Of a stretch of 64,000 bases of DNA, positions 8,188 through 18,070 are shown one piece after another. Every line of letters starts with the position of its first letter. Position 1 is the first letter of the stretch. A program made the translations under genes and the position numbers. The stretch is from Aquabacterium sp. CECT 9606 (GTDB lineage Bacteria > Pseudomonadota > Gammaproteobacteria > Burkholderiales > Burkholderiaceae_C), in NCBI RefSeq assembly GCF_918741295.1, contig NZ_CAKKNB010000001.1, forward strand, positions 744,001 to 808,000, written 5' to 3'. Under the pieces are notes generated by a model. That model had not been told where the DNA came from. It ran no database searches and was given only the letters and a program-made list of their open reading frames with translations.

Positions 8188-9624
8188 ATGGAGCCATCCC
8201 CCTTGAGCACTTTGCTGAGCCATCCACCCCTGCGCCGATTGGACCAACTGCCCGGCCCGCGACCCTTGCCCGTCGTGGGCAACGCCTTGCAAATCAAGCG
8301 CCCGCGCATCCACCTGGATTTTGAGCAATGGGCGCGTGAGTACGGGCCGACTTTCCGGGTGCGCCTGGGGCCCACGCAGGTGCTGGTGGTGACCGACCAC
8401 GAGGCCATCCATGCCGTGATGAAAGACCGGCCCGAGGGCTTTCGGCGCCCGGCCAGCCTGGAGCGGGTGGTCAAGGAGCTGGGCGGCGCACAAGGCCTGT
8501 TCAGCGCCGAGGGCCAGGACTGGCACCACCAGCGGCGCATGGTGATGGCGGCCTTTTCGCCCACCCATGTGCGTGCTTATTTTCCGGCATTGTTGAAGGT
8601 GGCGCAGCGCCTGGATGGACGTTGGCAGAAGGCCGCCGCGCAAGGGCAGGCGATCGACCTGCAAAGCGACCTGATGCGTTTCACGGTGGACGCCATCGCC
8701 GGACTGGCGTTTGGCGTGGAGATGAACACCCTGGAATCGGATGAAGACGTGATCCAGCGCCACCTGGACAAGATATTCCCGGCCTTGTTCAAGCGGCTCA
8801 ACACCCTGCTGCCGTATTGGCGCTACGTCAAATTACCCTCCGACCACGACCTGGACCACAGTTTGAAAACGGTGAACCAGGCCATCAGCGGCTTCATCGA
8901 GCAGGCACGCGAACGCATGCGACGCGAGCCTGCGCGGCGTGAGCAGCCCACCAACCTGATCGAGGCCCTGATCGTGGCCGCCGACCAGCCGGACAGCGGC
9001 GTGAACGACGAGGTCGTGGCGGGCAATGTGTTCACCATGCTGCTGGCCGGTGAAGACACCACGGCCAACACGCTGGCCTGGTTGATCCATCTGTTGCACC
9101 GCCACCCCGAGGCCTTGAAGCGGGCGCAAGACGAGGTGCGCTGCGTGGTGGGGGCGGACTTGTCGGGCTTCACGATGGACCAGGTGGGCGACCTGCCTTA
9201 CCTGGACGCCTGCATCCAGGAAACCATGCGCCTCAAACCGGTGGCGCCCTTCCGGGTGCAGCAGGCCTTGCGCGACACGGTGGTGGGTGATGTGCTGGTG
9301 CCCACGGGCACGTTGGTGTGGTGCATCTCGCGCCACGACGCGCTGGACGATCGGCACTTCCCAAATGGCGTGGCCTTCATGCCCGAACGCTGGCTGGCCG
9401 ATGGCACAGCCAGGAAGGTGTCCACCCCCTTTGGTGGCGGGCCCCGCGTGTGCCCGGGGCGTTACCTGGCGATGGTCGAAATGAAAGTGGCCATGGCCAC
9501 CTTGCTGAATCAGTTCGACATCGAGCGCGTGGACACCCCCCAGGGCGGCGAAGCGCAAGAGTTGATGTCGTTCACGATGACCCCGGTGGGCCTGACGATG
9601 CGCCTGAAGTCCCGTGTCAATTGA
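8188..9624 (+). CDS. cytochrome P450
   Basis: A 478-residue haem-thiolate monooxygenase. Visible hallmarks are the proline-rich hinge LPGPRPLPVVGN, the I-helix oxygen site AGEDTT, the K-helix ETMR (ExxR) and the haem-binding loop FGGGPRVCPGR with the axial Cys. The hinge and length resemble class II-type P450s more than CYP101-type soluble ones. No ferredoxin, ferredoxin reductase or substrate-pathway gene is adjacent, so partner and substrate are unknown. Its stop overlaps the convergent chalcone-isomerase-like gene by eight bases. Confidence 0.93.
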   Translation: MEPSPLSTLLSHPPLRRLDQLPGPRPLPVVGNALQIKRPRIHLDFEQWAREYGPTFRVRLGPTQVLVVTDHEAIHAVMKDRPEGFRRPASLERVVKELGGAQGLFSAEGQDWHHQRRMVMAAFSPTHVRAYFPALLKVAQRLDGRWQKAAAQGQAIDLQSDLMRFTVDAIAGLAFGVEMNTLESDEDVIQRHLDKIFPALFKRLNTLLPYWRYVKLPSDHDLDHSLKTVNQAISGFIEQARERMRREPARREQPTNLIEALIVAADQPDSGVNDEVVAGNVFTMLLAGEDTTANTLAWLIHLLHRHPEALKRAQDEVRCVVGADLSGFTMDQVGDLPYLDACIQETMRLKPVAPFRVQQALRDTVVGDVLVPTGTLVWCISRHDALDDRHFPNGVAFMPERWLADGTARKVSTPFGGGPRVCPGRYLAMVEMKVAMATLLNQFDIERVDTPQGGEAQELMSFTMTPVGLTMRLKSRVN

Positions 9625-10237
9625 GCCCCAGCAAGTGCTCGCGCAATTCGCGAGGCGCCAGGGGGCCCATCACCGGGCGCAGTGACACATCCCAGAGCGA
9701 TTCGTTGTCGTGAGCTGGCCCCATGGGGTGGCCATTGAGCGAGGCCACGATGCCCTCCTGGGGGACCCAGTCGATCAGCACCACATCGCCCTTGTGCAGC
9801 ATGTCGATCTTGGCGTAGCCCGCCGCGATGGCTTCGACCTCGGCGGTCAGCGCCTGGGCTTCGGCCTCGGTGGCACTGGCCGCGAAGTCATTGAGGAACT
9901 GGCGTGCGATGAGGAAGCCCTTCACGTCGCGGAGCATGACCAGGTGCACGCGCTTGGGTCCGGCCAGCTTGACAACCTCGTCCAGCGTGTGGCGCCTTTC
10001 GGTCAGGTAGAGGGCGCAGGTGTTGGTCTTGAAAAATCCGCGCTTTTGAACCGACGCACCGTTGAGCACCAGCTTGGTTCCGGCCACCTGCGCGGTGTCT
10101 TCGATGGGCACGCCTTCCAGCTCACGCGGCGGTTCGGCCTGGGCCGCACCGATCACCATGAGGCATGACCAGGCCAAATACCACCACGGGCGTCTGGTTT
10201 TCAAAGCGGGCTTCCTTTTCAGTTCTGGGCCAACCAT
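9617..10237 (-). CDS. secreted chalcone-isomerase-like protein
   Basis: A 206-residue protein with an N-terminal signal sequence (hydrophobic WYLAWSCLMVIGAA, cleavage likely after AQA near residue 34). The rest resembles the bacterial chalcone-isomerase-like domain: LEGVPIEDTAQVAGTKLVLNG followed by the basic KRGFFKTNTCALYL strand. Bacterial members usually lack the plant enzyme's function, and a periplasmic lipid- or fatty-acid-binding role is only a guess. It is divergent from the HDOD gene. Confidence 0.8.
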   Translation of the reverse strand: MVGPELKRKPALKTRRPWWYLAWSCLMVIGAAQAEPPRELEGVPIEDTAQVAGTKLVLNGASVQKRGFFKTNTCALYLTERRHTLDEVVKLAGPKRVHLVMLRDVKGFLIARQFLNDFAASATEAEAQALTAEVEAIAAGYAKIDMLHKGDVVLIDWVPQEGIVASLNGHPMGPAHDNESLWDVSLRPVMGPLAPRELREHLLGLN

Positions 10238-10305
10238 TTTTCCCTCTTCATTTTCCGGGCAAAACGCCGATACCCTGGCAGTGCACCACTTTAGGCCTTT
10301 TCTCC

Positions 10306-11190
10306 ATGACGACCACGGATCTGGCGCCGACGCGCACCTCTGCCATCCAGCAAGAGCTGGATCACGCCAGGGCGAAAGGGCCGCTGCAGCACATCGTCAT
10401 CCCGCCTTGTCCGGAATTGCTGACGCGCTTGCAGAAAGCCATGGCGGCCAGCGAGCCCGACTTGAACGAAGTGGCCCGCATCGCCTCCAGTGATGTGGCC
10501 ATGTCGGCCACCATGCTGCGATCGGCCAATGGGCCGCTGTACGCCAGTGGCCAGCCAGTGCAAAGCATCGGCCAGGCCATGAACCGCCTGGGCTTGACCG
10601 ACACCGCGGCGATCCTGACGGGCTTTCTGGCGCAAAACGCCATCCGTGTCAGCAGTCCGCACCTGCAGGGCTTCTGGGAGCGCGCCACCAAGCGGGCCCT
10701 GGCCATGGCTTTCATCGCGAAACGCCTGCCCGGCATGTCGCCCGATCTGGCCTACACCTATGGCCTCTTCTGCCACGTGGGCCTGCCAGTGATGATGCAA
10801 AGCGTGAAGGGCTATGTGGGCACCATGGTGGAGGCCCAGGCCCGCGTCGATCGCTCTTATGTGGCCACTGAAAACGCCAACCACCGCACCGACCACGCCG
10901 TGGTGGGCGCCTTGGTGGCCCGGGTGTGGCGTTTGTCGCCCAGCCTGATGGCCGCCATCCGGCTGCACCACGATCTGGCCGCGCTGGGTGATCGCTTCAC
11001 CGAGCCCGAGGTGCACACCCTGGTGGCCGCCGGTTTGCTGGCCGATCACCTGCTGCGCCTGCAAGAGGGCTTGCAGCCCGAAAAAGAATGGACGGCCTAT
11101 GGCGCAAAGGCGCTGGCGTGGCTCCAGATCTCGGTCGATGAACTCGCCGTCTGGGAAGACGAGGTCATGGAGACGCTGGAGATCGGTTGA
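10306..11190 (+). CDS. HDOD-domain protein
   Basis: A 294-residue protein consisting largely of an HDOD domain, a degenerate HD-type domain found in bacterial signalling proteins. Recognisable parts are IPPCPELLTRLQKAM, the VARIASSDVAMSATMLRSAN helix and the later LVARVWRLSPSLMAAIRLHHD stretch. No output domain such as EAL or GGDEF is attached. The ATG at 10306 was preferred over an upstream in-frame ATG at 10165, which would overlap the divergent gene. It abuts the acetyltransferase gene with no bases between the stops. Confidence 0.85.
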   Translation: MTTTDLAPTRTSAIQQELDHARAKGPLQHIVIPPCPELLTRLQKAMAASEPDLNEVARIASSDVAMSATMLRSANGPLYASGQPVQSIGQAMNRLGLTDTAAILTGFLAQNAIRVSSPHLQGFWERATKRALAMAFIAKRLPGMSPDLAYTYGLFCHVGLPVMMQSVKGYVGTMVEAQARVDRSYVATENANHRTDHAVVGALVARVWRLSPSLMAAIRLHHDLAALGDRFTEPEVHTLVAAGLLADHLLRLQEGLQPEKEWTAYGAKALAWLQISVDELAVWEDEVMETLEIG

Positions 11191-11709
11191 TCAGCCGATG
11201 GCCCGCACCAGGCGGATCGTCTCGATCTTCACGCCGCCCACGTCCACCGTCTGGGCGGTTTTCAATTCGCGCTTGAAGCCGGCTTTTTCGTGGAAGGCCA
11301 GGGCACGTTCGTTGCGCAGCGGCAGCCACAGCGAAACGTGGGTGCAGCCTTCGTCTTCCAGGCCGTCGCGGGCGCCATCCCACAGGGCCAGGCCGGCGCC
11401 AGTGGACCACAGGTCAGGCCTGACGTAGATCTGCCAGATCTCGCCCATGGTGGACGGGGTCTTGGGATCGCGCGAGCGGTCGTAGCCCACGAAGCCCACC
11501 ACCTGCTCGCCCTCGGCGGCCACCTGGATTTGCGGCTCGCCCATTTCGATGGCTTCGCGCCAATAGCCCTGGCGCTTGTTGGCGAAGAGGGTGCTCAGCA
11601 GCTCGTCGGGCACCAGGTCCTTGTAGGAAGCCTGCACGGCGGCGGCGTAAATGTCGGCAATGGCCATGGCATCGCGGGGAATGGCGGAGCGAACCTGATA
11701 TCGGGACAT
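11191..11709 (-). CDS. GNAT-family N-acetyltransferase
   Basis: A 172-residue acetyl-CoA-dependent acetyltransferase. The fold markers are VRSAIPRDAMAIADIY at the start, the central strand EIWQIYVRPDLWSTGAGLAL, where the Q/R-x-x-G/A acetyl-CoA loop is expected, and the late NERALAFHEKAGFK motif. The acceptor is unknown. The start was set at MSRYQVRSA, since longer frames read into the divergent RIO kinase gene. Confidence 0.88.
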   Translation of the reverse strand: MSRYQVRSAIPRDAMAIADIYAAAVQASYKDLVPDELLSTLFANKRQGYWREAIEMGEPQIQVAAEGEQVVGFVGYDRSRDPKTPSTMGEIWQIYVRPDLWSTGAGLALWDGARDGLEDEGCTHVSLWLPLRNERALAFHEKAGFKRELKTAQTVDVGGVKIETIRLVRAIG

Positions 11710-11777
11710 GACAGATTGGAGGTGGTTGGACGGATAAGTTCTGGACGAGGATTGTCGTCGCATCCGGGCAGCGCACA

Positions 11778-12638
11778 ATGCGCACCATGAAAATCCCCAA
11801 AAGACTGGAACCGCTGATTGAAGATGGCTTGATCGATGGGGTGGTCCGCCAGCTGATGAGCGGCAAGGAAGCCATGGTCTTCGTGGTGCGCTGCGGTGAC
11901 GACATCCGCTGCGCCAAGGTCTACAAAGAGGCCAACAAACGCAGTTTTCGCCAGGCGGTGGACTACACCGAGAACCGCAAGACGAAGAACAGCCGGCAGG
12001 CCCGCGCCATGGCCAAAGGTACGCGCTATGGCCGCCAGGCGCAAGAGGCCGCGTGGCAAAACGCCGAAGTCGATGCCCTGTACCGGCTGGCTGGCGCGGG
12101 CGTGCGCGTGCCCAAGCCCTACAACTTCCACGAAGGCGTGTTGCTGATGGAGTTGGTGACGGGGGCCGATGGCGACGCCGCACCGCGCCTCAACGACCTG
12201 TCCTTCGAGCCCGAGCTGGCCCGCCAGTATCACCACACCCTGATCATGGAAGTGGTGCGCATGCTGTGCGCCGGCGTGGTTCATGGTGACTTGTCGGAGT
12301 TCAACATCCTGGTGGGCGCCGATGGCCCAGTCATCATCGACCTGCCCCAGGCGGTGGATGCCGCTGGCAACAACCACGCCTCCGACATGCTGGAGCGCGA
12401 TGTGGCCAATCTGCGCAACTACTTTGGGCAGTACGCGCCCGAACTGCTGGCCACCGACTACGGCCGCGAGATCTGGGCCTTGTACGAGGCGGGTGGCCTG
12501 CACCCCGAGGTGCAGCTCACCGGCCAGTTCGCCCGAAGCGAAAAAGCCGTCGACCTGGGCGCGGTGCTGCGCGAGATCGACGACGCCAAGGACGAAGAAG
12601 CCGCCCGCAGGCTGCGACTTCAAACGCCGGCTCAGTAA
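11778..12638 (+). CDS. RIO-type serine protein kinase
   Basis: A 286-residue atypical kinase of the RIO1 group. It has the nucleotide-binding region SGKEAMVFVVRCG followed by CAKVYKE with the ATP-binding Lys, the catalytic loop HGDLSEFNIL, and the metal-binding Asp of IIDLPQAV in place of DFG. RIO proteins act in ribosome maturation in archaea and eukaryotes; the bacterial role is not established. The start may be the second Met (11787, MKIPKRLEP). It converges with parA, 21 bases apart. Confidence 0.85.
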   Translation: MRTMKIPKRLEPLIEDGLIDGVVRQLMSGKEAMVFVVRCGDDIRCAKVYKEANKRSFRQAVDYTENRKTKNSRQARAMAKGTRYGRQAQEAAWQNAEVDALYRLAGAGVRVPKPYNFHEGVLLMELVTGADGDAAPRLNDLSFEPELARQYHHTLIMEVVRMLCAGVVHGDLSEFNILVGADGPVIIDLPQAVDAAGNNHASDMLERDVANLRNYFGQYAPELLATDYGREIWALYEAGGLHPEVQLTGQFARSEKAVDLGAVLREIDDAKDEEAARRLRLQTPAQ

Positions 12639-12659
12639 GGGCTGCAGCGAGGGTTCGTT

Positions 12660-13430
12660 CTATGAGGAGCGCAGGGCATCGTGCAGGGCCACGAAATCCT
12701 GGGTGAGTTTGTGGCGCGGATCCAGGTGGATCATGGGCGTGGCCTGCTGGTGTGATTCGCGGATGCGCACCGACGCGCTCAGGTAAGGCTGCAGCACGGG
12801 CAGGCCTTCGTCGATCAGTTCCTGCACCAGCTTTTGGGGCAGGTTGGCGCGCGGCTGGAACTGGTTCACCACGATGCCATCGACCTGCAGGCCCTGGTTG
12901 TGGTCGGCCTGGATCTCTTGCACGTTCTCCAGCAAGGCGTACAGGGCGCGGCGCGAGAAATCGTCGCAGTCAAAAGGGATCAGGCAGCCCTGCGCGGCGA
13001 TCAGTGCGGAGCGCGTGTAGAAGTTCAGGGCGGGTGGGGTGTCGATGTAGACGCGGTCGTAGGCCTCGTCCAGCTCGGCCAGGGCGTCGCGCAGTTTGTA
13101 GATCTTGTGGCGCGACTCGAGCTTGCTTTGCAGCTCTTCCAGCTCGGGGCTGGAGGGCATCAGGTCCAGGTTGTCCCATTGGGTGGCCACCACGAAGTCG
13201 GCGGTGCTCTTGGGCCGTGCGCTGAACTTCAGGGTCTGGTCAAAGAACTCGGCCAGGTTGGGCGTGCCCTCTTCCAAACCATCGCCCATCAGGTAGTGGG
13301 TGGAGTTGCCTTGGGGGTCCAGGTCGACCACGAGCGTGCGCAGGCCTTGGCTGGCGCTGATGGCGGCCAGGTTGCAGGTGATGGTGGATTTGCCAACACC
13401 ACCTTTTTGGTTGAACACAACGTAGCGCAT
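12660..13430 (-). CDS. ParA-family ATPase without a ParB partner
   Basis: A 256-residue Walker-type ATPase. The deviant Walker A box [11 protein letters not shown] with its signature Lys sits at residues 6-16, followed by [11 protein letters not shown] and the YIDTPPAL Walker B region. It has no N-terminal DNA-binding extension and no parB-like gene flanks it, so it is not a normal chromosomal parAB pair. Such orphan ParA proteins position other cargo. A palindrome 28-49 bases upstream of the start strongly resembles one before the PHA depolymerase gene, which hints at regulation by PHA state. The start at MRYVVF matches the family. Confidence 0.9.
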   Translation of the reverse strand: MRYVVFNQKGGVGKSTITCNLAAISASQGLRTLVVDLDPQGNSTHYLMGDGLEEGTPNLAEFFDQTLKFSARPKSTADFVVATQWDNLDLMPSSPELEELQSKLESRHKIYKLRDALAELDEAYDRVYIDTPPALNFYTRSALIAAQGCLIPFDCDDFSRRALYALLENVQEIQADHNQGLQVDGIVVNQFQPRANLPQKLVQELIDEGLPVLQPYLSASVRIRESHQQATPMIHLDPRHKLTQDFVALHDALRSS

Positions 13431-13455
13431 GGTCCGGTCCCTTCTGCTGATGAAT

Positions 13456-13479
13456 GCGCATTGTGCACTGCAACAATGC
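13456..13479. promoter_or_regulatory. TGC-rich palindrome, possible PhaR-type operator of parA
   Basis: GCATTGT (13458-13464), eight bases, ACAATGC (13473-13479) form a perfect inverted repeat with TGCACTGCA at the centre. It lies 28-49 bases upstream of the parA ATG, a typical operator position. Twenty bases from 13456 match 17 of 20 bases upstream of phaZ (50525-50544). Resemblance to operators of the PHA-responsive repressor PhaR is from memory of their TGC-rich half-sites and is not proven. Confidence 0.6.
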
Positions 13480-13539
13480 ACATTCTGGTGACGCGGGCGG
13501 CGTGATTTCAGGCAGAGTGGTCATTGATCCAACCACCCC

Positions 13540-14091
13540 ATGAATGACATGATGCAGAGCTGCCCCAAGTGCCACCATGTTCGCCAGCCCGGAGCGCTGG
13601 CCCCCGATTGGCAATGCCCCGCTTGCGGCGTGGCTTATGCCAAGGCCTCCGAAGGCTTGAGGCCCCAGCCGTTGCGCACCGACGTGTTCGTGGCCCGCCA
13701 ACAAAGCCAGTTCGCGTGGGGCAAGTGGGTGGCGGCGGCCGTGCTGGCCTATGGCGCGTGGATGGGGTGGCAGGTGTCCGCCAAGCACCGGTCAGAGGGC
13801 GGTGCCACTGAGCAATCTTCAGCCGGTGATGTGCAGGCCCTGGCCGCGTTGGTCAAGTCGGGCGATGTGATCATCTACACCACCACGACCTGCCCTTATT
13901 GCGCGCAAGCCAAGGGCTGGTTGACGCAGAACGGCTTTGCCTTCACCGAATGCGATGCGCAAGCCAGCATGGACTGTGAACGCAAGCTGCAGGAGTTGGG
14001 CGGCGTGGGCGTGCCCTTCCTGATGGTCAAGGGCAAGCCCATGAAGAACGGCTTTGATTCGGACGAGTTTCTGGCCCTGCTGAAATCTTAG
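13540..14091 (+). CDS. membrane-anchored glutaredoxin-like protein with N-terminal zinc ribbon
   Basis: A 183-residue protein in three parts. Residues 8-31 hold two CPxC pairs (CPKC, CPAC) like a zinc ribbon. Residues about 60-80 form one transmembrane segment ([17 protein letters not shown]). The C-terminal part is a glutaredoxin domain with the redox motif CPYC, a conserved GVGVPF cis-Pro loop and YTTTTCP start. The topology of the redox domain is uncertain because there is no signal peptide. It is divergent from parA, and its stop overlaps ygiQ by four bases. Confidence 0.82.
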   Translation: MNDMMQSCPKCHHVRQPGALAPDWQCPACGVAYAKASEGLRPQPLRTDVFVARQQSQFAWGKWVAAAVLAYGAWMGWQVSAKHRSEGGATEQSSAGDVQALAALVKSGDVIIYTTTTCPYCAQAKGWLTQNGFAFTECDAQASMDCERKLQELGGVGVPFLMVKGKPMKNGFDSDEFLALLKS

Positions 14092-16463
14092 CGGGGCTTC
14101 TTGCGCCCCACGGCCTTGTGGGCCATGCCACCACCCACGCTTTTCACCGACCGGGTGGGCGATGCGCTGGCACCGGTCTCGCGCGGGGGCAGGCCGGTGT
14201 GCTGGGTCAGGATGCGGCCCTTGGTCACGGGCGAGGTCTTGACCGCGCCAGTGGGGGTCGAGTTCTTGCGGCGCGCGGTCTGGTAGCTGCCATCGATCAC
14301 CGGCTGGTAGGTCGGAATCAGGTGGTGCTTGCCATTGCCGATCAAATCAGCGCGGCCCATGTCTTTCAAGGCCTCGCGCAGCAGGGGCCAGTTGTTGGCA
14401 TCGTGGTAGCGCAAGAAAGCCTTGTGCAGGCGACGGCGGCGGTCGCCGCGCACGATGTCGACCGTTTCGCTGTCGCGCGTGATCTTGCGCAGCGGGTTGC
14501 GGCCGGTGTGGTACATCGCCGTGGCGGTGGCCATGGGTGATGGGTAGAAGGTCTGCACCTGGTCGGCCTTGAAACCATTGCGCTTGAGCCAGATGGCCAG
14601 GTTCATCATGTCTTCGTCGCTGGTGCCCGGGTGGGCGGCGATGAAGTAGGGGATGAGGTACTGCTTCTTGCCGGCTTCTTCGCTGAACTTCTCGAACAGC
14701 TGCTTGAAGCGGTCGTAGCTGCCGATGCCCGGCTTCATCATCTTGGTGAGCGGGCCTTGCTCGGTGTGCTCGGGTGCGATCTTGAGGTAGCCGCCCACGT
14801 GGTGCGTGACCAGCTCTTTCACGTACTCGGGCGATTTGATGGCCAGGTCGTAGCGCAGGCCCGAACTGATCAAAATCTTCTTGACGCCCTTCAAGGCCCG
14901 CGCGCGGCGGTACATCTTGATGAGCGGGCCGTGGTCGGTGTTCAGGTTGGGGCACACATCGGGGTAGACACAGGAGGGCTTGCGGCAAGCCGCTTCGATC
15001 TCTGGTGATTTGCAGCCGATGCGGTACATGTTGGCCGTGGGGCCGCCCAGATCAGAGATGACACCAGTGAAGCCTTTCACGCTGTCGCGGATGGCTTCGA
15101 TTTCCTTGATCACCGAGTCTTCGCTGCGGCTCTGGATGATGCGGCCTTCGTGCTCGGTGATGGAGCAGAAGGTGCAGCCGCCGAAGCAGCCGCGCATGAT
15201 GTTCACGCTGAAGCGGATCATCTCCCAGGCGGGGATCTTGGTGGCGCCGTCGTGGCCGCCCTTTTCATCGGCGTAGGCCGGGTGGGGCGAACGTGCGTAT
15301 TGCAGGTCGAAGGTGAAGTCCATCTCGGCCGTGGTCAGCGGGATGGGCGGCGGGTTGATCCACACGTCGCGGTGGCCATGGGCCTGCACCAGGGCGCGGG
15401 CGTTGCCGGGGTTGGTCTCCAGGTGCAGCACGCGGTTGGCGTGGGCGTAGAGCACCGGGTCGCTCTTGACCTGCTCGTAGGAGGGCAGGCGGATGACGGT
15501 GCGGTCGCGCGGCGGCATGTTGATCTTGCCGGTGGGGCGGGCAGCGGCCAGCGGGCTGCGCACGAAGTTGATCGGCTTGACGGCGTTGCCCATGGGGGCT
15601 GGCGGGCCGTCGGCCTTGGCCGCGTCTTCCTTGGCGCAGGTGCTGCCCTGGGCTTCGGCCTGTTCCGACGTTGTCTGGTACGGGTTGATGTGCTCGTCAA
15701 CGCGGCCGGGCATGTCGACTTCGGATGAGTCCAGCTCGAACCAACCGGCGGCCGTGGGGTCGTTGGTGCGGCGCATGAAGGCGGTGCCGCGCACATCGGT
15801 GATCTGCTCGATGGGCTCGCGCGCGGCCAAACGGTGCGCGATCTCGACGATGGCGCGTTCGGCGTTGCCGTAGAGCAGCAGGTCGGCCTTGGCATCGGCC
15901 AGGATGGAGCGGCGGACCTTGTCCTGCCAGTAGTCGTAGTGCGCGATGCGGCGCAGCGAGCCTTCGATGCCGCCCATGATGATGGGCACGTCGTTGTAGG
16001 CTTCCTTGCAGCGCTGCGCGTAGACCAGCGAGGCACGGTCGGGGCGGCTGCCGCCTTGGCCGCCGGGGGTGTACACGTCGTCGCTGCGGATCTTGCGGTC
16101 GGCGGTGTAGCGGTTGATCATCGAGTCCATGTTCCCGGCGGTGACGCCATAGAACAGGTTGGGCTTGCCCAGCACCTTGAACGGATCGGCGCTTTGCCAG
16201 TCGGGCTGCGCGATGATGCCGACGCGGAAGCCCTGCGCCTCCAGCATGCGGCCGATCACGGCCATGCCGAAGCTGGGGTGGTCCACGTAGGCGTCGCCCG
16301 TGACGATGATGATGTCGCAGCTGTCCCAGCCGAGCGCCGTCATCTCGTCCCGGCTCATGGGCAAATACTTGGCCGTGCCAAAGCGCTTGGCCCAGTACGG
16401 GCGGTAGCCGTTCAGGGTTTTTTCAGCTTTGGGGATGGTGATCGGCGAGGCGGTGGCGGACAT
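14088..16463 (-). CDS. YgiQ-family radical SAM protein
   Basis: A 791-residue protein of the UPF0313/YgiQ family. It starts with the conserved [31 protein letters not shown] region (B12-binding-like), and the radical SAM cluster motif CFGGCTFCS lies in the middle. A basic, low-complexity tail ends the protein. The reaction of this family is not known. Start [12 protein letters not shown] was chosen because it precedes the conserved [12 protein letters not shown]; a 34-codon longer frame has no clear ribosome-binding site. Confidence 0.9.
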   Translation of the reverse strand: MSATASPITIPKAEKTLNGYRPYWAKRFGTAKYLPMSRDEMTALGWDSCDIIIVTGDAYVDHPSFGMAVIGRMLEAQGFRVGIIAQPDWQSADPFKVLGKPNLFYGVTAGNMDSMINRYTADRKIRSDDVYTPGGQGGSRPDRASLVYAQRCKEAYNDVPIIMGGIEGSLRRIAHYDYWQDKVRRSILADAKADLLLYGNAERAIVEIAHRLAAREPIEQITDVRGTAFMRRTNDPTAAGWFELDSSEVDMPGRVDEHINPYQTTSEQAEAQGSTCAKEDAAKADGPPAPMGNAVKPINFVRSPLAAARPTGKINMPPRDRTVIRLPSYEQVKSDPVLYAHANRVLHLETNPGNARALVQAHGHRDVWINPPPIPLTTAEMDFTFDLQYARSPHPAYADEKGGHDGATKIPAWEMIRFSVNIMRGCFGGCTFCSITEHEGRIIQSRSEDSVIKEIEAIRDSVKGFTGVISDLGGPTANMYRIGCKSPEIEAACRKPSCVYPDVCPNLNTDHGPLIKMYRRARALKGVKKILISSGLRYDLAIKSPEYVKELVTHHVGGYLKIAPEHTEQGPLTKMMKPGIGSYDRFKQLFEKFSEEAGKKQYLIPYFIAAHPGTSDEDMMNLAIWLKRNGFKADQVQTFYPSPMATATAMYHTGRNPLRKITRDSETVDIVRGDRRRRLHKAFLRYHDANNWPLLREALKDMGRADLIGNGKHHLIPTYQPVIDGSYQTARRKNSTPTGAVKTSPVTKGRILTQHTGLPPRETGASASPTRSVKSVGGGMAHKAVGRKKPR

Positions 16464-16561
16464 GTCGGAGAGCGGGCGTCGGAGGGGCAACCCTCTATTG
16501 TCCACTTTTGGCCCCGATCGAAGGCCACTTTCTGAGTAGGGTGACCCTGATTCCGGGGATT

Positions 16562-17980
16562 TCAAAGCTCGTTCAGGAATCGAACCTTGACCTTTTTGCC
16601 CTTGACCTTGCCCGCGGACAGTTTGCTGACGGCCTGGCGTGCGATGCCGCGCTCGACGGCCACGTAGGTGTGGAAATCGGTCACGTTGATCTTGCCGATC
16701 TGCGCGCCGCTGAAGCCGGCCTCGCCGGTCAGGGCACCCAGCACGTCGCCGGGCCGGATCTTTTCCTTGCGGCCACCCAGGATCTGCAGGGTGATCATCG
16801 GGGGCAACAAAGGCTCATCGCTGGCCGGTGTCAGCTCACTGACAGGGTGCCATTCGGAGGGCTTGCCCTGCGCCACTTCGATGTTGCCCACGCGGCCCAT
16901 CTCGTTCATCGTGGCCAGGTTCAGGGCCCAGCCGTTCTGGTCGGCACGGCCGGTGCGGCCGATGCGGTGCACGTGGATCTCGGTGTCGGGCGTGATGTCG
17001 ACATTGATCACGGCCTCCAACTGAGCGATGTCCAGGCCGCGCGCGGCCACGTCGGTGGCCACCAGGACCGAGCAACTGCGGTTGGCGAACTGGATCAGCA
17101 CCTGGTCGCGGTCACGTTGTTCCAGATCACCATGCAGGGCGAGGGCTTCGATGCCTTGGGCCTTGAGCACATCGACCAGGTCGCGGCATTGCTGCTTGGT
17201 GTTGCAAAAGGCCAGAGTGCTGACGGGGCGGTAGTGCTTGAGCAGCAATGACACCGTGTGCAGGCGCTCGTTCTCGGTGACCTCGTACCAGCGCTGGCGG
17301 ATCTTGCTGTCGTCATGCTGCTGGGTCAGCTTGACTTCTTGCGGGTTGCGCAAGAACTGCTGGCTGAGTTTGGCGATGCCTTCGGGGTAGGTGGCCGAGA
17401 ACAGCAAGGTCTGACGGTCCTTGGGGCACTGCTTGGCCACCTTCACGATGTCGTCGAAGAAGCCCATGTCCAGCATGCGGTCGGCCTCGTCCAGCACCAG
17501 GGTGTTCAGGGCGGACAGGTTCAGCGTTTCACGCTCCAGATGGTCCATCAGGCGGCCAGGCGTGCCCACGACGATGTGCGCGCCGTGCTCCAGGCTGTCG
17601 ATCTGGCCGCGCATGGGCGTGCCGCCACACAGGCTCAGGATCTTGACGTTGTCTTCGAAACGGGCGAGGCGGCGGATCTCTTGCGTGACCTGGTCGGCCA
17701 GCTCGCGCGTGGGGCACAGCACCAAGGCCTGCACGGCGAAGTTCTTCGGGTCCAGGCGCGTCAACAGGGCCAGGGCGAAGGCGGCGGTCTTGCCGCTGCC
17801 TGTTTTGGCCTGCGCGATCAGATCTTGGCCTGCCAAAGCAATGGGCAGGCTGGCGGCCTGGATCGGCGTCATGGACAGGTAGCCCAACTGCGTCAGGTTG
17901 TCCAGCATGGCGGGGGCCAGGCTCAGGGTGCTGAAGGGCTGATCGGCGGAGGGCTTGGCGTTCGGTGTGGGGGCGTTCAT
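16562..17980 (-). CDS. dbpA: ATP-dependent RNA helicase DbpA
   Basis: DEAD-box helicase that remodels 23S rRNA during 50S assembly. The 472-residue protein shows the Q motif, Walker [30 protein letters not shown], the SAT motif in LFSATYPEG, and HRIGRTGR. The C-terminal 75 residues ([24 protein letters not shown] onward) are the DbpA RNA-binding domain that recognises hairpin 92 of 23S rRNA, which separates it from RhlE and SrmB. It is divergent from the patatin gene. Confidence 0.94.
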   Translation of the reverse strand: MNAPTPNAKPSADQPFSTLSLAPAMLDNLTQLGYLSMTPIQAASLPIALAGQDLIAQAKTGSGKTAAFALALLTRLDPKNFAVQALVLCPTRELADQVTQEIRRLARFEDNVKILSLCGGTPMRGQIDSLEHGAHIVVGTPGRLMDHLERETLNLSALNTLVLDEADRMLDMGFFDDIVKVAKQCPKDRQTLLFSATYPEGIAKLSQQFLRNPQEVKLTQQHDDSKIRQRWYEVTENERLHTVSLLLKHYRPVSTLAFCNTKQQCRDLVDVLKAQGIEALALHGDLEQRDRDQVLIQFANRSCSVLVATDVAARGLDIAQLEAVINVDITPDTEIHVHRIGRTGRADQNGWALNLATMNEMGRVGNIEVAQGKPSEWHPVSELTPASDEPLLPPMITLQILGGRKEKIRPGDVLGALTGEAGFSGAQIGKINVTDFHTYVAVERGIARQAVSKLSAGKVKGKKVKVRFLNEL

Positions 17981-18070
17981 GTGGCGGATTATCCGCGCCG
18001 GGCCTGCCTCCCCCTAATTTGTCGCCCCCGTATCGGTTGGCAGTTGCCTCAATTTGCAGCAGCATGGGGC

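Noticed and set aside
17258-18070. In-frame extension of the patatin gene back to 17258
   Set aside because: It runs antisense through dbpA, its residues are low-complexity His/Gln/Val-rich, and the gene has a proper ATG at 18071 just before the conserved domain.
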